DNA from: Anniella stebbinsi
Lineage: Eukaryota > Chordata > Lepidosauria > Squamata > Anniellidae
DNA: 64,000 nt
Reading direction: 5' to 3'
Assembly: GCA_029215795.1 (NCBI GenBank)
Contig: JARDYH010000002.1
Span: 64,829,001 to 64,893,000, forward strand
Part shown: in pieces, positions 44,395 through 55,059 of the stretch
Position numbering within the stretch: the first letter of the stretch is position 1
How the letters are laid out: the number at the start of each line of letters is the position of its first letter
Program-made: the position numbers and the translations under genes
Notes under the pieces: model-generated
Seen by the model: only the letters and a program-made list of their open reading frames with translations
What the model was told of the DNA's origin: nothing
Databases searched by the model: none

Positions 44395-44760
44395 GAAACT
44401 GAAGGCTTATATAGCCAGAACATCCTGAGCCACACCCAGGGCTTAGCTACAGTTCATTATAGCTCTTTGGCAAACATCCTACTCATGAGTAGTTCCTCTT
44501 GAGGAGTTTTCCTTTGTAATTGAGCACTCCTAAAGAAGCCCTACTCTAAGGGTGATACTCCCGAATCATGCTCCTTAGAGGTGGAATCCCCTGCCACTTG
44601 CAAGAATGACCTGTGGCAATCTCCCCTGAGGCTCAGGCTCTTTCTGGTCTTCTGACATGGGCTGTTCTGAGGTGCTGTTCAACTCTAGGAGATCTAGCTC
44701 CTCCTCTGAAGAGTATTCCTCCACTGGGGGCATGACAGCTGGAAAAATCAAGGTGATAGA
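44395..44760 (-). mobile_element. Possible LTR-retrotransposon remnant
   Basis: On the minus strand a frame ending at 44575 carries an acidic segment (EEYSSEEELDLLELN) and ends QVILASGRGFHL before a stop. It is followed downstream by a TATA-like CTATATAAG (plus strand 44406-44414) in a setting that looks like the start of an LTR. No terminal repeats or target duplication could be matched, so this is a weak call; a host exon or chance frame is possible. Confidence 0.3.
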
Positions 44761-44980
44761 AAATGTTGCATGTCTCTTAATCTCCTTTATATAAATCAGA
44801 CCTAAAAAGTGAATAATGGGGAGTATTGATAAAAACCTGATTACTAAGAAATTTAAGACTGAAATCCTATACACACTTACGAAGGAGTAAGTAGACATGT
44901 ATTGGATTCTGCTGAAAATGACTTCAAAAAACTATTTGTAATTCAGTAACATTGGTAATGGCTTGGGTAATAATTATAGT

Positions 44981-45503
44981 GAGCCTACCTACGCTACTGC
45001 TTTAAAACGGTTTATAACAGTTTTAAACCGGTTAATGGCTATAAAAATCTTAAAATCACTCCACTGGCTGCCCATTAGTTTCCGGGCGACGTATAAAGTG
45101 TTGGTTGTTACCTTTAAAGCCCTACATGGTTTGGGTCCAGGTTAACTGCGGGATCGCCTTCTCCCATATAATCCGCCCCACACACTCAGGTCCTCTGGGA
45201 AGAATTTACTCCAGTCAGCCAGAACTAGGCTGACGAGTGTTACCCAGAGGACCTTCTCTTCTGCCGCTCCCAGGCTGTGGAATGGCCTGCCGGAGGAGAT
45301 TCGACAAATTAGCAGTCTTCTGGAATTTAAGAAAGCCATGAAGTCTGCTCTCTTCCGGCAGGCCTATCCAGTTTAATTTTAAGATGTTTTTAATAATGTA
45401 TTTGTTTTTATCTGTTTTAATGGTTTATCTATTTTATTGTTTTTATATTTATATTTAGTGTTGTTCTCCGCCTCAATCTAGATGGAGAGGCGGGTTAGAA
45501 ATG

Positions 45504-45545
<42 letters not shown>

Positions 45546-45580
45546 TAAATAATTTTTAAAACAGTAATGTAGATAAGCTC
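44981..45580. mobile_element. MITE of the GCCTATCTACAC family, split by an L2
   Basis: The left part (44981-45040) reads GAGCCTACCTACGCTACTGC and TTTAAAACGGTTTATAACAG. The right end TTTTAAAACAGTAATGTAGA TAAGCTC (to 45580) is the inverse terminus. The L2 at 45046-45552 lies between, so the L2 is younger than the MITE. Confidence 0.65.
45046..45552 (+). pseudogene. L2-type LINE, C-terminus and 3' end, nested in MITE
   Basis: LKSLHWLPISFRATYKVLVV and TFKALHGLGPG (in the frame 44963-45145) start the ORF2 C-terminal block. After a stop, the same family continues through GAAGAATTTACTCCAGTCAG and ACCTTCTCTTCTGCCGCTCC to the 3' UTR core CTCCGCCTCAATCTAGATGG and a (AAAT)n/(AAT)n tail. 5'-truncated, inactive. 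Confidence 0.85.
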
Positions 45581-45582
45581 AC

Positions 45583-45800
45583 AGTTACCTGGATATAGAT
45601 ACAAATGCCTTCTGAAAACATACCTTTTCACACAGGCTTTCCCTGAACAGTAACTTGTTTGATTTTATATTGCATTTTTATAATTTTAACATTATACATT
45701 TATTTGGATACTTGTTGTATTTTATGCTTTTAATTGTGCACTGCTCAGAGAACCTCGGCTATAAAAATGTAATAAATAAATAAATAAATAAATAAATTGT
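45583..45800 (+). mobile_element. LINE 3' end (L2-like, other subfamily)
   Basis: TGCCTTCTGAAAACATACCT and TTTCACACAGGCTTTCCCTG encode a LKTYLFTQAFP-like ORF2 end. The tail GTGCACTGCTCAGAGAACCT and CGGCTATAAAAATGTAATAA ends in (AAAT)n (45773-45797). Confidence 0.6.
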
Positions 45801-45809
45801 AAAGCAGCT

Positions 45810-45925
45810 TTTCCAAATCTTGTTCCCTCCAGATGTTTTTAGATTACAACTCCCATCTGCATGGCCATTGGTCAGGATGATACAAGTTGTATTCCAAACC
45901 CATTTTGAGGAAACCCAATTGGGGA
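45810..45925. repeat. ACTACAACTCCCAT-type dispersed repeat
   Basis: CCCTCCAGATGTTTTTAGAT, TACAACTCCCATCTGCATGG and CCATTGGTCAGGATGATACA match a repeat also seen at 34855-34955, 49958-50050 and, in part, 51755-51785. In complete form it is partly palindromic; class unassigned. Confidence 0.6.
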
Positions 45926-45929
45926 CACT

Positions 45930-46399
45930 GTTGTAATGCATTTGGTTAAAGAACTACTTGGGTTAGAGCATGAAGTGCTCACCTTGCTGAAAAGCTCAGC
46001 GTATTCTTGTTTCCAGACTTTGTCAAACTATGAACCAAATTCTCTTTGCTTTTTCACATGAATGCTACCGCCAATAACACTATAGTCATGAATAAACATA
46101 CTGCATGTGGTTCTTTATAGAAATACATAAAATAATCGCAGCTCTGTAGCAAATTCCAGATGTCACCAGCTCATATGTTTTCAAAATTTAGGACAAAAGG
46201 TAATCTTCCCTATTTTAGATTTCTTCTTTGCAACTTTGGTGTCATATGGACACAGCAGAAAATAAATCCAGCTCATGGAACAATGAAGAGAGAAACCATT
46301 TTGTTCACAGTTAGTTTTATATGCTATTATACTTCGAAGCTTCAGGGTTTCCTCCTGCAAAGCTCAGTATCTGTGATTGATGGCCTTTCATAATATCAC
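45930..46399. other. Unique AT-rich DNA
   Basis: No supported gene or repeat. The 77-codon frame at 46160-46393 has no domain. Confidence 0.4.
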
Positions 46400-46865
46400 A
46401 ATATTAAAAGTTGCTGACATAAAATATATTGTGTGTTTTATAACTCCACGGCATGATGCAATTCACCCCAGAATATGTCTATTTAATAGATAATGCCACT
46501 TTATTCCTGTCGATTGTAGTTGAATGGCAAAGGCAGTGAACCTTGACAGAATGCTAATCTGAAGGGAATACAGTAAAACTGGATTTGCAAGCTGCCGGTC
46601 AGGAGGAGGATTTTAAACACAGAACACTTCACAAATTTGTTTATGGTTCATGAATGCCGGGGAGAAATTGAAAATGCAAATTCATTGTAATCATGCTGAT
46701 CAGATTAAAATGATAATGAATTCTTGTGGCCATTTTAAGATGCATAATTGAATTTGGAAAGGATGAGCTTAATATTCAAAGCTTTTCCGGATGATGTTTC
46801 TAGCACAAATGCACAATTGAAAATTGGTCTGTATGGGATCTGGCCAGCTTATAAATAAACGGGTG
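46400..46865. promoter_or_regulatory. Candidate conserved noncoding element
   Basis: This segment is free of recognisable repeats and has the look of vertebrate conserved noncoding DNA: balanced AT-rich composition, no simple repeats, and several homeodomain/POU-like words (CATTGTAATCATGCTGATCA, AAAATGATAATGAATTC, GCATAATTGAATTTGG, GCACAATTGAAAATTGG). No long open frame. The call rests on composition only; conservation has not been tested. Confidence 0.3.
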
Positions 46866-47094
46866 GGTGGACAGAGAGATAGCTAATAGCATACCACTCT
46901 GTTCCAGCCTTCAAGAACTAATCTCCCTCCTCTACCTTTTCCTTCTACTTCCCTTCCCTTATGTTTTCTTGTCTATAAGAGGGATGGCAGGACCTCCCTT
47001 TCTCTCTCTTTTTTATTGATATCAGCTATTTTGAGTGGCAATGAAATGGGATAAATGGGTTAAATCCATTGTCATGAGAGTAGATTTCTCCTTC

Positions 47095-48219
47095 CCTCCT
47101 TCCCGAAGGCCCCTACATGTCTCCCAAATATGCTCTGGAGGGTTCTCCAACCCTCTAAAAGGCATGTCATCAGGCCAACACATGTGGCAGAACCTACACT
47201 TGATTTGGTCTACTCTCAAGCAGGAGGATGGTGATCTGGAAACAGAGGACCTAACACTCTACCCATCATCAAAGTCAGATCATACTCTATTGAGGTTCAG
47301 ACTTATGGCTCCATTCCCTCTCAGCGAGAATGGGGGATTTATGAGAATGGTCCTCTCTTAAAGTATGACTGAACCTGATGGATTGCTGAGGGCTCTGGGA
47401 GGTTTTCCTGCTGATGTGGCTGGTGCGCTTGTCAAAGCCTTGGTCTCCTGGGGGCTTTGGAGGTGACCAGAATAGTTGACATGATCCTCCTGAGTGCTTT
47501 CTTCCTTATGGTCAAACCAGTTCAGTTCCATGGTATATTATGGAGCTGAGGGCTATGAAGCAAAGGGGAAGGCGGCTTGAACACAGATGCAGGAAGACTC
47601 ATGTCAAATCTGACCGAACACAGGTTAGAGACCATTATTAAGCCTACTCTCTGGCAAAGACAGCTCCCACCACTGCCATCATCGCATCCTCTTGGTATTG
47701 TTCTGCAGAGGATTTTTTTTTTGGGGGGGGGGGGTCATGGCTTTGTATAGACTGATTGGAAGAAAGATCTAATTAAACCCGTGACTACTTGTTGTGATCA
47801 ATTTGCAGTATGCTTTGAGGATGAAGTGCTCAAATCTGCCATGACCTGGATTTCATAGGTAATGCAAACCAGATGGTGGAGGTGTCCAGGTTACTGTTTT
47901 GTTCAGTTTTATGAGATGAGTTTCAGTTATTGAGGCCTCATGATGTGGACAGAGTGCGTAGATCTGTCTGGCCAACCACCAGCCTTCTTCATAGAATACA
48001 TTTAGATGTCAGGTTAAAACCTTTTAATCTTTAATACGTTGCTTGATTATTAATTTTAGTGCTGGCTCCTCAATGGTTTTAAGATGTTTTTAATGTTTAT
48101 TTAATTATTTTGATACTCTTATTGTTGTATTTCTGTTCCTTTATTGTTGTTTGTTTCATTTTATTATTGTCAGCCACCCTGAGGGCATTTATCAGCTGGG
48201 TAGCATGCAAATCTAATAA
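47095..48219 (+). pseudogene. L2-type LINE with polymerase deleted
   Basis: A 108-codon frame (47035-47361) contains LIWSTLKQEDGDLETEDLTL and SKSDHTLLRFRLMAPFPL, the end of the endonuclease domain with its SDH box. Degraded pre-RT sequence follows to about 47970 (TGAGTTTCAGTTATTGAGGC, GATGTGGACAGAGTGCG). Then the sequence jumps to a LINE 3' UTR ending GTCAGCCACCCTGAGGGCAT and AATCTAATAAA. The whole reverse transcriptase is missing. A poly-G run (47722-47732) interrupts it. The tail is cut by the MITE at 48221. Confidence 0.8.
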
Positions 48220-48220
48220 A

Positions 48221-48360
48221 GAGCCTGTCTACACTACTGCTTTAAAACGGTTTAAAACGGTTTATAACAGTTTTGAGAACTGCTGGGGCCCAGGACACAT
48301 TCCATATACAGTTTTCAAAACGTTTTCAAAGTGTTTTATCCTGCGTGTGTAGATAGGCTC
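48221..48360. mobile_element. MITE of the GCCTATCTACAC family
   Basis: The 140 bp element starts GAGCCTGTCTACACTACTGC and ends GCGTGTGTAGATAGGCTC. The interior has TTTAAAACGG repeats and TTTTCAAAACGTTTTCAAAG. It sits inside the L2 tail (AATCTAATAAA before, AAACAAATAAAATAA after). Five related copies lie between 44.9 and 61.9 kb. Confidence 0.8.
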
Positions 48361-48669
48361 AAACAAATAAAATAAGACTCAGGCATAGTCTCCTACCCCA
48401 GTAAACTTTCCCTGGGAGAGAAGCCTCTGGGGAGACAATTTTCACTGGAACCACATTGAAGCAAAAAGGGTCCCAATCCTGACCATTACCACATTGTTAT
48501 TTAAATTTTAAAAAGCAGGTGTGAAATGCATTCATGTGTTAATGTGCATCATCCAGTGTGGCTCTTTTTAACTAATAGATCTTTGCACCAGTTCCCTGTC
48601 AATCCTTACTGCTTCCTGTCCATACCTGTCCATACCACAGAAGGAGGTACTGGTTTGAGGCCGCAGTCC

Positions 48670-48802
48670 TGCCAGAACTACACCAAGCAGGATAAAACAC
48701 TTTGAAAATATTTTGAAAACTGTATATGGAGTGTGTCTTGGGCCCCAACAGTTGTCAAAACTGTTATAAACCATTTTAAAGCAGTAGTGTAGATCCTACC
48801 CT
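48670..48802. mobile_element. MITE of the GCCTATCTACAC family, diverged copy
   Basis: GCAGGATAAAACACTTTGAA, TTGGGCCCCAACAGTTGTCA and CAGTAGTGTAGATCCTACCC match the element at 48221 in the opposite orientation. The left end (CCTGCCAGAACTACACC) is degraded. Confidence 0.75.
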
Positions 48803-49950
48803 AGATGAATTGCCCATTTGCCTCAATGTTACAATATCTGGGTAAGAATCTATAATCTGTCTAGCATTTATATATGCCCAAACTGAATGATGGCATGGTA
48901 CATTTTAATAGATTTTCAGTAATGTTAGCTGCTGAGAGTATTAGTACAGAAATTAAATCCTGATTAATTTGTAATCTACAATGGTTTGATAGACAGGTTT
49001 TCCCCCTTACAGATTGCTGTTACTTCATCTCCTACACACAGATTTAGTTTCATTTGCATTTAAGAAACTGATCAAGAATGTTCGTTTAAGCAATCTGCAA
49101 ATGCTCATAATTTGTGGCAGTGGAAAAGCACCAAATGGTCAAATGATTTTGATATGTAAATGTGTCTTAATCATGTGCAAAGTACTGAAATCTTTGCAGC
49201 TATGCTTGGATTATTGCTCTACTGGGGCATGATGCATTATGTAGTTATTCTTATTCTTAATGGCCCCCCTTGGAGCACTTTGTAATAGAAAAGGCTCTTG
49301 GGAAACGTTTTTGAAGGTCAGCATATGGCTTCCTGTATGAAAATGTTGCACACTTTCATACTCAGGAATTGTAGAACAGAAACTCACTCTATGCTCTAAT
49401 ATACTCTAATATATGCATATCATGCAATGGTATCTAGTTGCCCTAAGTGGCTCTAAAAATGGGGAGTGTGTTGACTGACTCTTTCAGAACAAAAAGTTCA
49501 CTTTTCTTCTTCTTCGTCTCTGTTTATTAAACAATTCTACCACTCACACATTGATGGAAGATTAAGTGTGTCCTTCTGTTTCATCTCTTTACTTGCATAT
49601 CTCACTATGTGTTCATTTGCAGTCCATCTCATCTTCTAATTGTTCACTTGGTTTTCCCTTAAAAAAAAAATTCTTTACTTATATCTCCCTCAAGCTTTTG
49701 CCCTAAGCTTCTTCAAAGTGTTAGAAATGGGACTGCTGCCCCACTCTTGTTCAATTTACTCAACAATAAACCAAACTGTTTTTAAAAAGTTGGAAATAAT
49801 CCTTTTTATTTCCCAGCCAGTATGAGGTATCAAAAATAAGCCTCTTCCCCTCACCCCCCCCCGCACCAGATCCTTATACTTCCGAAACATACTCCATTTG
49901 CCCCATCCATAAAATCTGCCCCATAAATAGAATCTTTATTCCTTTCCCTA
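48803..49950. other. Mostly unique DNA, includes a CNE-like stretch
   Basis: 48950-49230 is repeat-free and contains CATTTGCATTTAAG (a POU octamer-like ATTTGCAT), GATTAATTTGTAATC and TGTCTTAATCATGTGC. The rest is ordinary AT-rich DNA. No gene recognised. Confidence 0.4.
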
Positions 49951-49954
49951 TTGT

Positions 49955-50052
49955 AAGGGAGGACTGCAACTCCCATCCACCCTGACTATTGGCCATACAG
50001 GCTGGGACTGATGGAGTTCAACATCTGGCCACAGGTTCCCCACCCCTGCATT
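49955..50052. repeat. ACTACAACTCCCAT-type dispersed repeat
   Basis: GGACTGCAACTCCCATCCAC, CTGACTATTGGCCATACAGG and GTTCAACATCTGGCCACAGG, followed by TTCCCCACCCC. This copy shows both ends of the family, which are roughly inverted. Confidence 0.65.
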
Positions 50053-50147
50053 ATATGAACCAATACAATGGCTTCACTCCATTAGTTTGTGTGGAGAGCA
50101 GAATAAAAATGGCACCGGGCCCAAATTGGAGAGTTGAAGAAAGGCTA

Positions 50148-50176
50148 CACCCCCCCCCCCACACACACACACACAT
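50148..50176. repeat. Poly-C / (CA)n
   Basis: A C-run followed by (CA)n, like 74-99. Confidence 0.9.
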
Positions 50177-50224
50177 GACACTCAAGGGGTGACTAGCCAG
50201 AACTGGTCCCTGTAGCATCTTCAT

Positions 50225-50418
50225 CCACCATCTATGTAAATTAATGGAGCACTTTGCTTGGTCCAAGGAACTCACTCCAACTACTTCATCCACACAACGA
50301 TCCTATGAGGTAGGTTAGTCTGAGGCTAATTGACCTGCCAAACCTCACCCAATAAGCTTTGTGGCTGAGCAGAAATTTGAACTTCAGTCTCCGTGGTCCT
50401 CTTCCAATAGTCATATTC
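50225..50418 (-). mobile_element. Sauria-type SINE, diverged
   Basis: On the minus strand: GAAGTTCAAATTTCTGCTCA (box B region), GCCACAAAGCTTATTGGGTG, AGCCTCAGACTAACCTACCT and CATAGGATCGTTGTGTGGAT. The order matches the complete copy at 33650-33856, but it is older and its tail is lost. Confidence 0.65.
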
Positions 50419-50454
50419 CACTGAAGTTACATAGACCTTCATTACAATCCTAAG

Positions 50455-50545
50455 GCTGCAATCCAATACATGTTTACCTGGGAGTAAGTCCCACTGAATT
50501 CAATGAGGCTTACTTCTGAATAAACATGAATAGAATTGTGTTGAA
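50455..50545. repeat. Squamate dispersed repeat (ACTTACTTCTGA type)
   Basis: GGCTGCAATCCAATACATGT, TTACCTGGGAGTAAGTCCCA and CTGAATTCAATGAGGCTTAC followed by TTCTGAATAAACATG and AATAGAATTGTG. The ends are roughly inverted (GCAATCC.../...GAATTG), so it may be a small MITE. Confidence 0.65.
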
Positions 50546-50754
50546 AATGATTTGCTATTTGGAATGGAGTCCCAATGATTTCAGTGCTATTTTTCAAGCA
50601 ATGGGTTTAATATCAGGATGTAAATAGTACTAGGCAAACAAGCAATTTTCACAATCACTGAAATTCTCCAAAGACCACCTTGAAGCTCACCTTACCTCAT
50701 TTCCTAAATTTGATCTCACTCTTTTTTCATTTTTCTTTTTATTTGGTTTGAACA

Positions 50755-50930
50755 GGAAAAGCATGCATTTTGAACGGGAAAAATGCATCTTTTTTAAAAG
50801 TGTGAAAATGCATGTTTTAGGGGAAAATTATATTTTTTAAAGTGCACATTTAAAAATTATATTTTTAAAGTGCACATTTTTAAAGTGCACATTTAAAGTG
50901 CATATTTTTTAAAGTGCACATTTTTCAAAC
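50755..50930. repeat. Degenerate tandem repeat (AAAGTGCACATTTTT)n
   Basis: Units of AAAGTGCACATTT and AAAAATGCAT variants recur about eight times with variable spacing. No coding potential. Confidence 0.75.
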
Positions 50931-51780
50931 ACAAAAGCAAGTTCAGGAATTTGCAAACATTTTGGAGAACAGGTGCTCCTGCTTACATTTGGGATTGTGG
51001 ACAGGATATGTTTGGTTGATTTGCAAACATAAACAAAATTCCCATACATTGCTAGATGTAAATAGGCCTAACTGGGTTGTGGTTCAGGTTGATAGCTCCA
51101 GTGAGACAGCCCTAAGTGGGGAGGGGGAAGTGATCTGCAACAGCTCATACCATTTTTCAATATTGCAGCCTGTTTGCCTATGTGCTATAACAGTAAACCA
51201 ACAGACATACATAACGTCATTCACCAAAAGTGGGTAGAGAGGATAATGGAGAGTCAGAGACTGCAAGGCCTTGAACAAGATAATAAAAGATTTCAAATTG
51301 GGGGTTGAAGTACTGAGATGCAAAAAGTGGTTCATAACCCCTTATCTTCAGCTCAACACCTTTATTATTTAATATTATGCACTACTGATGCAATTTACTG
51401 CACTCTAACACAGAGACTGAATGATACTCATGGAACACAGAAAACAGCACACAATATTAGGCTGTCCCTTAAGGGACTGTCACAACCCATCAATTATAAT
51501 ACATACATATGCAACCAAACAGAAGTCATCTCTTGAAATATGATACTTCTGATTCTTATATAACACCCTTTACTCAGAGATGTCAACATGAGAATCAGGA
51601 AGATAAATTAACAAGTTGAAACTAGCAGGCTGCTGTTCCCGAAGACTGCTGAGGCTGCTGTTCCCTCAGATCTGTGAGAGCTATTATTACAGTTTACAAG
51701 CTTATTCCACAGTGGAAGTTTTTTTAAAAAATGCTCCAATCCAGGAAGGGCAAAAGGTAGATCTCCAGATGTTTTGGACT
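50931..51780. other. Unique DNA, no gene seen
   Basis: Short frames only. GTAGATCTCCAGATGTTTTG at 51756 is the end of an ACTACAACTCCCAT-type repeat cut by the L2 to its right. Confidence 0.4.
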
Positions 51781-53268
51781 TTAATAATAATAAATGTATT
51801 TCTTATCTGCCTCTCCATTTGGATCGAAGCGGGGAACAGCAGTGAATATAAAATATGATAAAATGCATAAAACTGATTTAGAACATGGTACACATTAAAA
51901 TAGCAATAAAACATCATAAAAACATACTAAAAACAATCTAAAATTCCACTGGCTATGCCTGCAGGAAGAGACTATTCTTTATAGCTTTTTTAAATTCTAA
52001 AAGACTGTTAAGTTGACGAGTCTCCTCCGGCAGGCCATTCCACAGCCTGGGAGCGGCAGAAGAGAAGATTCTCTGGTTAATGGTTGGTCACCACTAGGTG
52101 TACTGGCAACCAACCTGGCTGCCATATTTTGAACTAGTTGAAGTTTCCAGACTAGACACAGAGGTAGCCCTATGTACAGCGCATTGCAGAAGTCGAGCCT
52201 CGAAGTTACCAGCGTGTGCACTACCGTCTTTAGGTCTTCCAACTCTAGGGAGGGGCGCAGCTGGCGTATCAGCCGAAGCTGATAGTAGGCACTCCTGGCC
52301 GTCGCATCTATCTGGGCTGTCATTTGGAGCGACGGATACAGAAGCACCCCCAAGCTGCGAACACAGTCTTTCAGGGGGACTGGTTGACACACCTCCAAAC
52401 CCAGGTTGGGGCCTTTGACAGCAAGCACCTCTGTCTTGTTTGGAGTCAGTTTCAGTTTGTTTTTCCTCATCCAGCCCATTACCACCTCCAAGCATTCATT
52501 CAGAGGTGACACGCTATCCTTAGCTGATGCTGTTATCGAAGGCATAGAGAAATATATTTCGGTGTCATCAGCATACTGATAGCACCCTGCCCCATACCTC
52601 CGGATGATCTCTCCCAGCGGTTTCATATAAATGTTAAAAAGCAATGGGGAAAGGATAGCACCTTGTGGTATGCCACACATCAGCTCCTTCTTTGCGGAGC
52701 AACTATCCCCAAGCATCGCTATCTGGAACCTGCCCAAGAGGTAGGACCGGAACCACTGAAGCACAGTGCCCCCGATTCCCAATCCCCTCAGGCGTTCCAG
52801 AAGGATACCATGGTCGATGGTATCGAAAGCCGCTGAGAGGTCCAGCAGTACCAACAAGGACACACTCCCTCTGTCAATATTCAGGTGTAGATCATCCACT
52901 AAGGCGACCATAGCAGTCTCAATTCCGTATCCCGCTCTGAAGCCAGTTTGAAATGGGTCTAGAAAATATGTGTCATCCAAAACTGCTTGGAGTTGGAAGG
53001 CAACCGCCCTCTCGATCACCTTGCCCAAAAATGGAAGATTTGATACTGGTCTGTATTTATTAAGGTCCAGGGGGTCCTGTGCGGGCTTTTTTAAGAAGCG
53101 GCCATACTACCGCTTCTTTTAAACATGATGGAAAACTCCCCTCCCTGAGAGATGTATTAATAATATATTGTAATTGTGATCTAACTGCATCTCCTCCCTG
53201 GGTGACCAGCCAAGAAGGACAGGGATTGAGAGGGCAAGTCGTCCTCGTTCGTCCAAACAGCTTGTCCA
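51781..53268 (-). pseudogene. L2-type LINE reverse transcriptase remnant
   Basis: A 343-codon minus-strand frame (51997-53028) covers GKVIERAVAFQLQAV, SVSLLVLLDLSAAFDTIDH (catalytic Asp), PQGAILSPLLFNIYMKPLG, CYQYADDTEIYFSMP (YADD box) and MTAQIDATARSAYYQLRLIR. Compared with the copy at 37444-38487, about 250 bp is deleted after QNMAARLVASTP (near 52085), removing the LHWLPISF block and shifting the frame. It abuts a CR1 at about 53268 and was probably inserted into it, since both are on the minus strand with a sharp junction. Confidence 0.88.
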
Positions 53269-54990
53269 CCACAACCCCAAGATCTCTTTCTTGTTTGGTC
53301 ACAGCCACCTCAGATCCTATTAGGTTATACTTGAAGTTGTTGTTTTTTGCCCCCAATGTGCATCACCTTACACTTGCTTACATTGAACTGCACCTGCAAT
53401 TTGGATGCCCACTCTTCCAGCTTGGAGAGATCCCTTCGGAGCTCTTCACAGTACCTTTGTGTTTTAACAACTTTAAATAATTTGGTATCATTGGCAAACT
53501 TGGCCACTTCACTGCTCACTCCTAATTCCAGATAATTTATGATGAACAAGTTGAAAAGAATTGGTCCCAATACAAATCCCTGTGGGACCCCACTATTTAC
53601 TTCCCTCCATCGGGAGAATTGATCATTTATTTCTACTCTCTGCTTTCTGTTTTTTAACCAGTTACTGATCCATACAAGGACTTCTCCTCTTATTCCATGA
53701 CTGCTATGTTTGTTCAAGAGTCTTTGGTGAGGAACTTTATCAAAAGCTTTTTGGAAGTCCAAGGCCATGTCTACACCAGCCTTTTTTCCTGGGGTCATCT
53801 AGAGGTTGTCCCTGTGCATCTAAATGATGCACAGGGGATCCCAGGAGCAACCAGGGATGACCAGGGACTTTCCCTGGGATATCTGGGACTGCCGATTTCC
53901 CATTTTTTCTTGTAGTCCCAGGACCATCCTGAGGAGTGAAGCCAGTTTGGCCACCACTCCTGGGTCATCCCGTCTTCCCCGTGAGTAGCAGGGCTGGGCA
54001 CGGACCTGCGTGGGGAGGCTCCGTGCCCTTCTGGGGTAGGGGGCAGCATTTTTGCCATTCCTGCAATTGTGAGGTGGGTGGCTTTGGGTACTGATATCGT
54101 CAGGGATTTTTTAAAAAAACTCACTTTTGAAGTATCATAATTGCGCTAGTGGCCCCTCTTCAGTTTAAAAAAGAAAAGGCACCCGCAATGTCTCTCTTTC
54201 CTCCCGGGATGAAGCGCGGGCATATAGATGCTGGGGAAGGATCACAGGAACAGGTAAAATTCGTGATCCTCCCCCTCCCTCCAGCTACACCCTTAGGTGC
54301 AGATGAGCCCAAAGTAAACAATGTCCACTGGATCACCCCATCTACATGTTTGTTGACACTGTCAAAGAATTCTATAAGATTAGGGAGACAGGACTTGCCT
54401 TTGAGGAAGCCGTCAGGACATGTCTTTCTATATGCTTACTAATATTGTCTTTAATAATGCTTTCAACCAGTTTACCTGGAATGGATGTCAAGCTAACCAG
54501 CCTGTAATTTTCTGGATCCCCCCATGATACCTCTTTAAGAATTGGTGTTACATTGGCCATCTTCCGGTCCTCTGGTACAGAGGCTGAGCTTAGGGACATG
54601 TTGCATATTTTTGTTAGAAGATCTGCAATTTCATATTTGAGTTCTTTGAGGACTCTAGGATGGATACCATCTGGGCCTGGTGATTTATTTGCTTTTAATT
54701 TGTCAATAAGGTTGAGAACTTCATCTTTTGTCACTATTATTTGACTCAGTTCCTCAGACTCCCTTCCTGAAAACATCAGTTCAGGCACAGGCTTCTGTCC
54801 TGTATCTTCTGCATTGAACACCGATGCGAAGAATTCATTCAGCTTCTCTGCAGTCTCCCTGTCCTCCTTTAGTACTCCCTTAACTCAGTTGTCAACCAAT
54901 GGTCCAACTGCTTCCCTAGCTGGTTTCATGCTTCTGGTATATTTTGAACTCTTTAGATGGTACTGATAAACTTCATTTACTTCAAAATTG
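53269..54990 (-). pseudogene. CR1 LINE ORF2 remnant, split by a MITE
   Basis: Minus-strand frames: 54372-54821 (KDEVLNLIDKLKANKSPGPD, HPRVLKELKYEIADLLTKI, NYRLVSLTSIPGKLVESII) and 53325-53798 (LDFQKAFDKVPHQRLLNK with the first catalytic Asp; NSGVPQGFVLGPILFNLFI; then FANDTKLFKVV, where the usual YADD is ANDT). Downstream, KQERDLGVVVD runs into the L2 junction. A MITE of about 540 bp (53765-54308) cuts the frame between VDIVYF and LDFQKAF. Mutated YADD, stops and the insertion make it inactive. Confidence 0.88.
53765..54308. mobile_element. MITE inserted in CR1
   Basis: The left end CCATGTCTACACCAGCC and the right end GGTGCAGATGAGCC are imperfect inverted repeats. Inside, CCTGTGCATCTAAATGATGC ACAGG forms a hairpin (53812-53838). 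The CR1 coding sequence reads through if the segment is ignored. The target duplication is short or degraded (CCAAG/CCAAA). The terminal TCTACACC resembles the 48221 family. Confidence 0.6.
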
Positions 54991-55016
54991 GATAAACCAG
55001 GTTGGCTAGAGTTGGG

Positions 55017-55058
55017 AGTTCTTCTGCTTCTTCTGCTTCTTCTGCTTCTTCTGCTGAG
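55017..55058. repeat. (TTCTTCTGC)n short tandem repeat
   Basis: Four nine-base units in a row. Minisatellite. Confidence 0.9.
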
Positions 55059-55059
55059 T

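Noticed and set aside
50755..50930. Regularly spaced GTGCACATTT units, considered as a CRISPR-like array
   Set aside because: Unit spacing is irregular, spacers are not unique sequence, and the genome is vertebrate; it is a degenerate tandem repeat.
54372..54821. Considered as a host gene because of a 149-codon frame
   Set aside because: The translation matches CR1 reverse transcriptase blocks and continues into the neighbouring CR1 frame.
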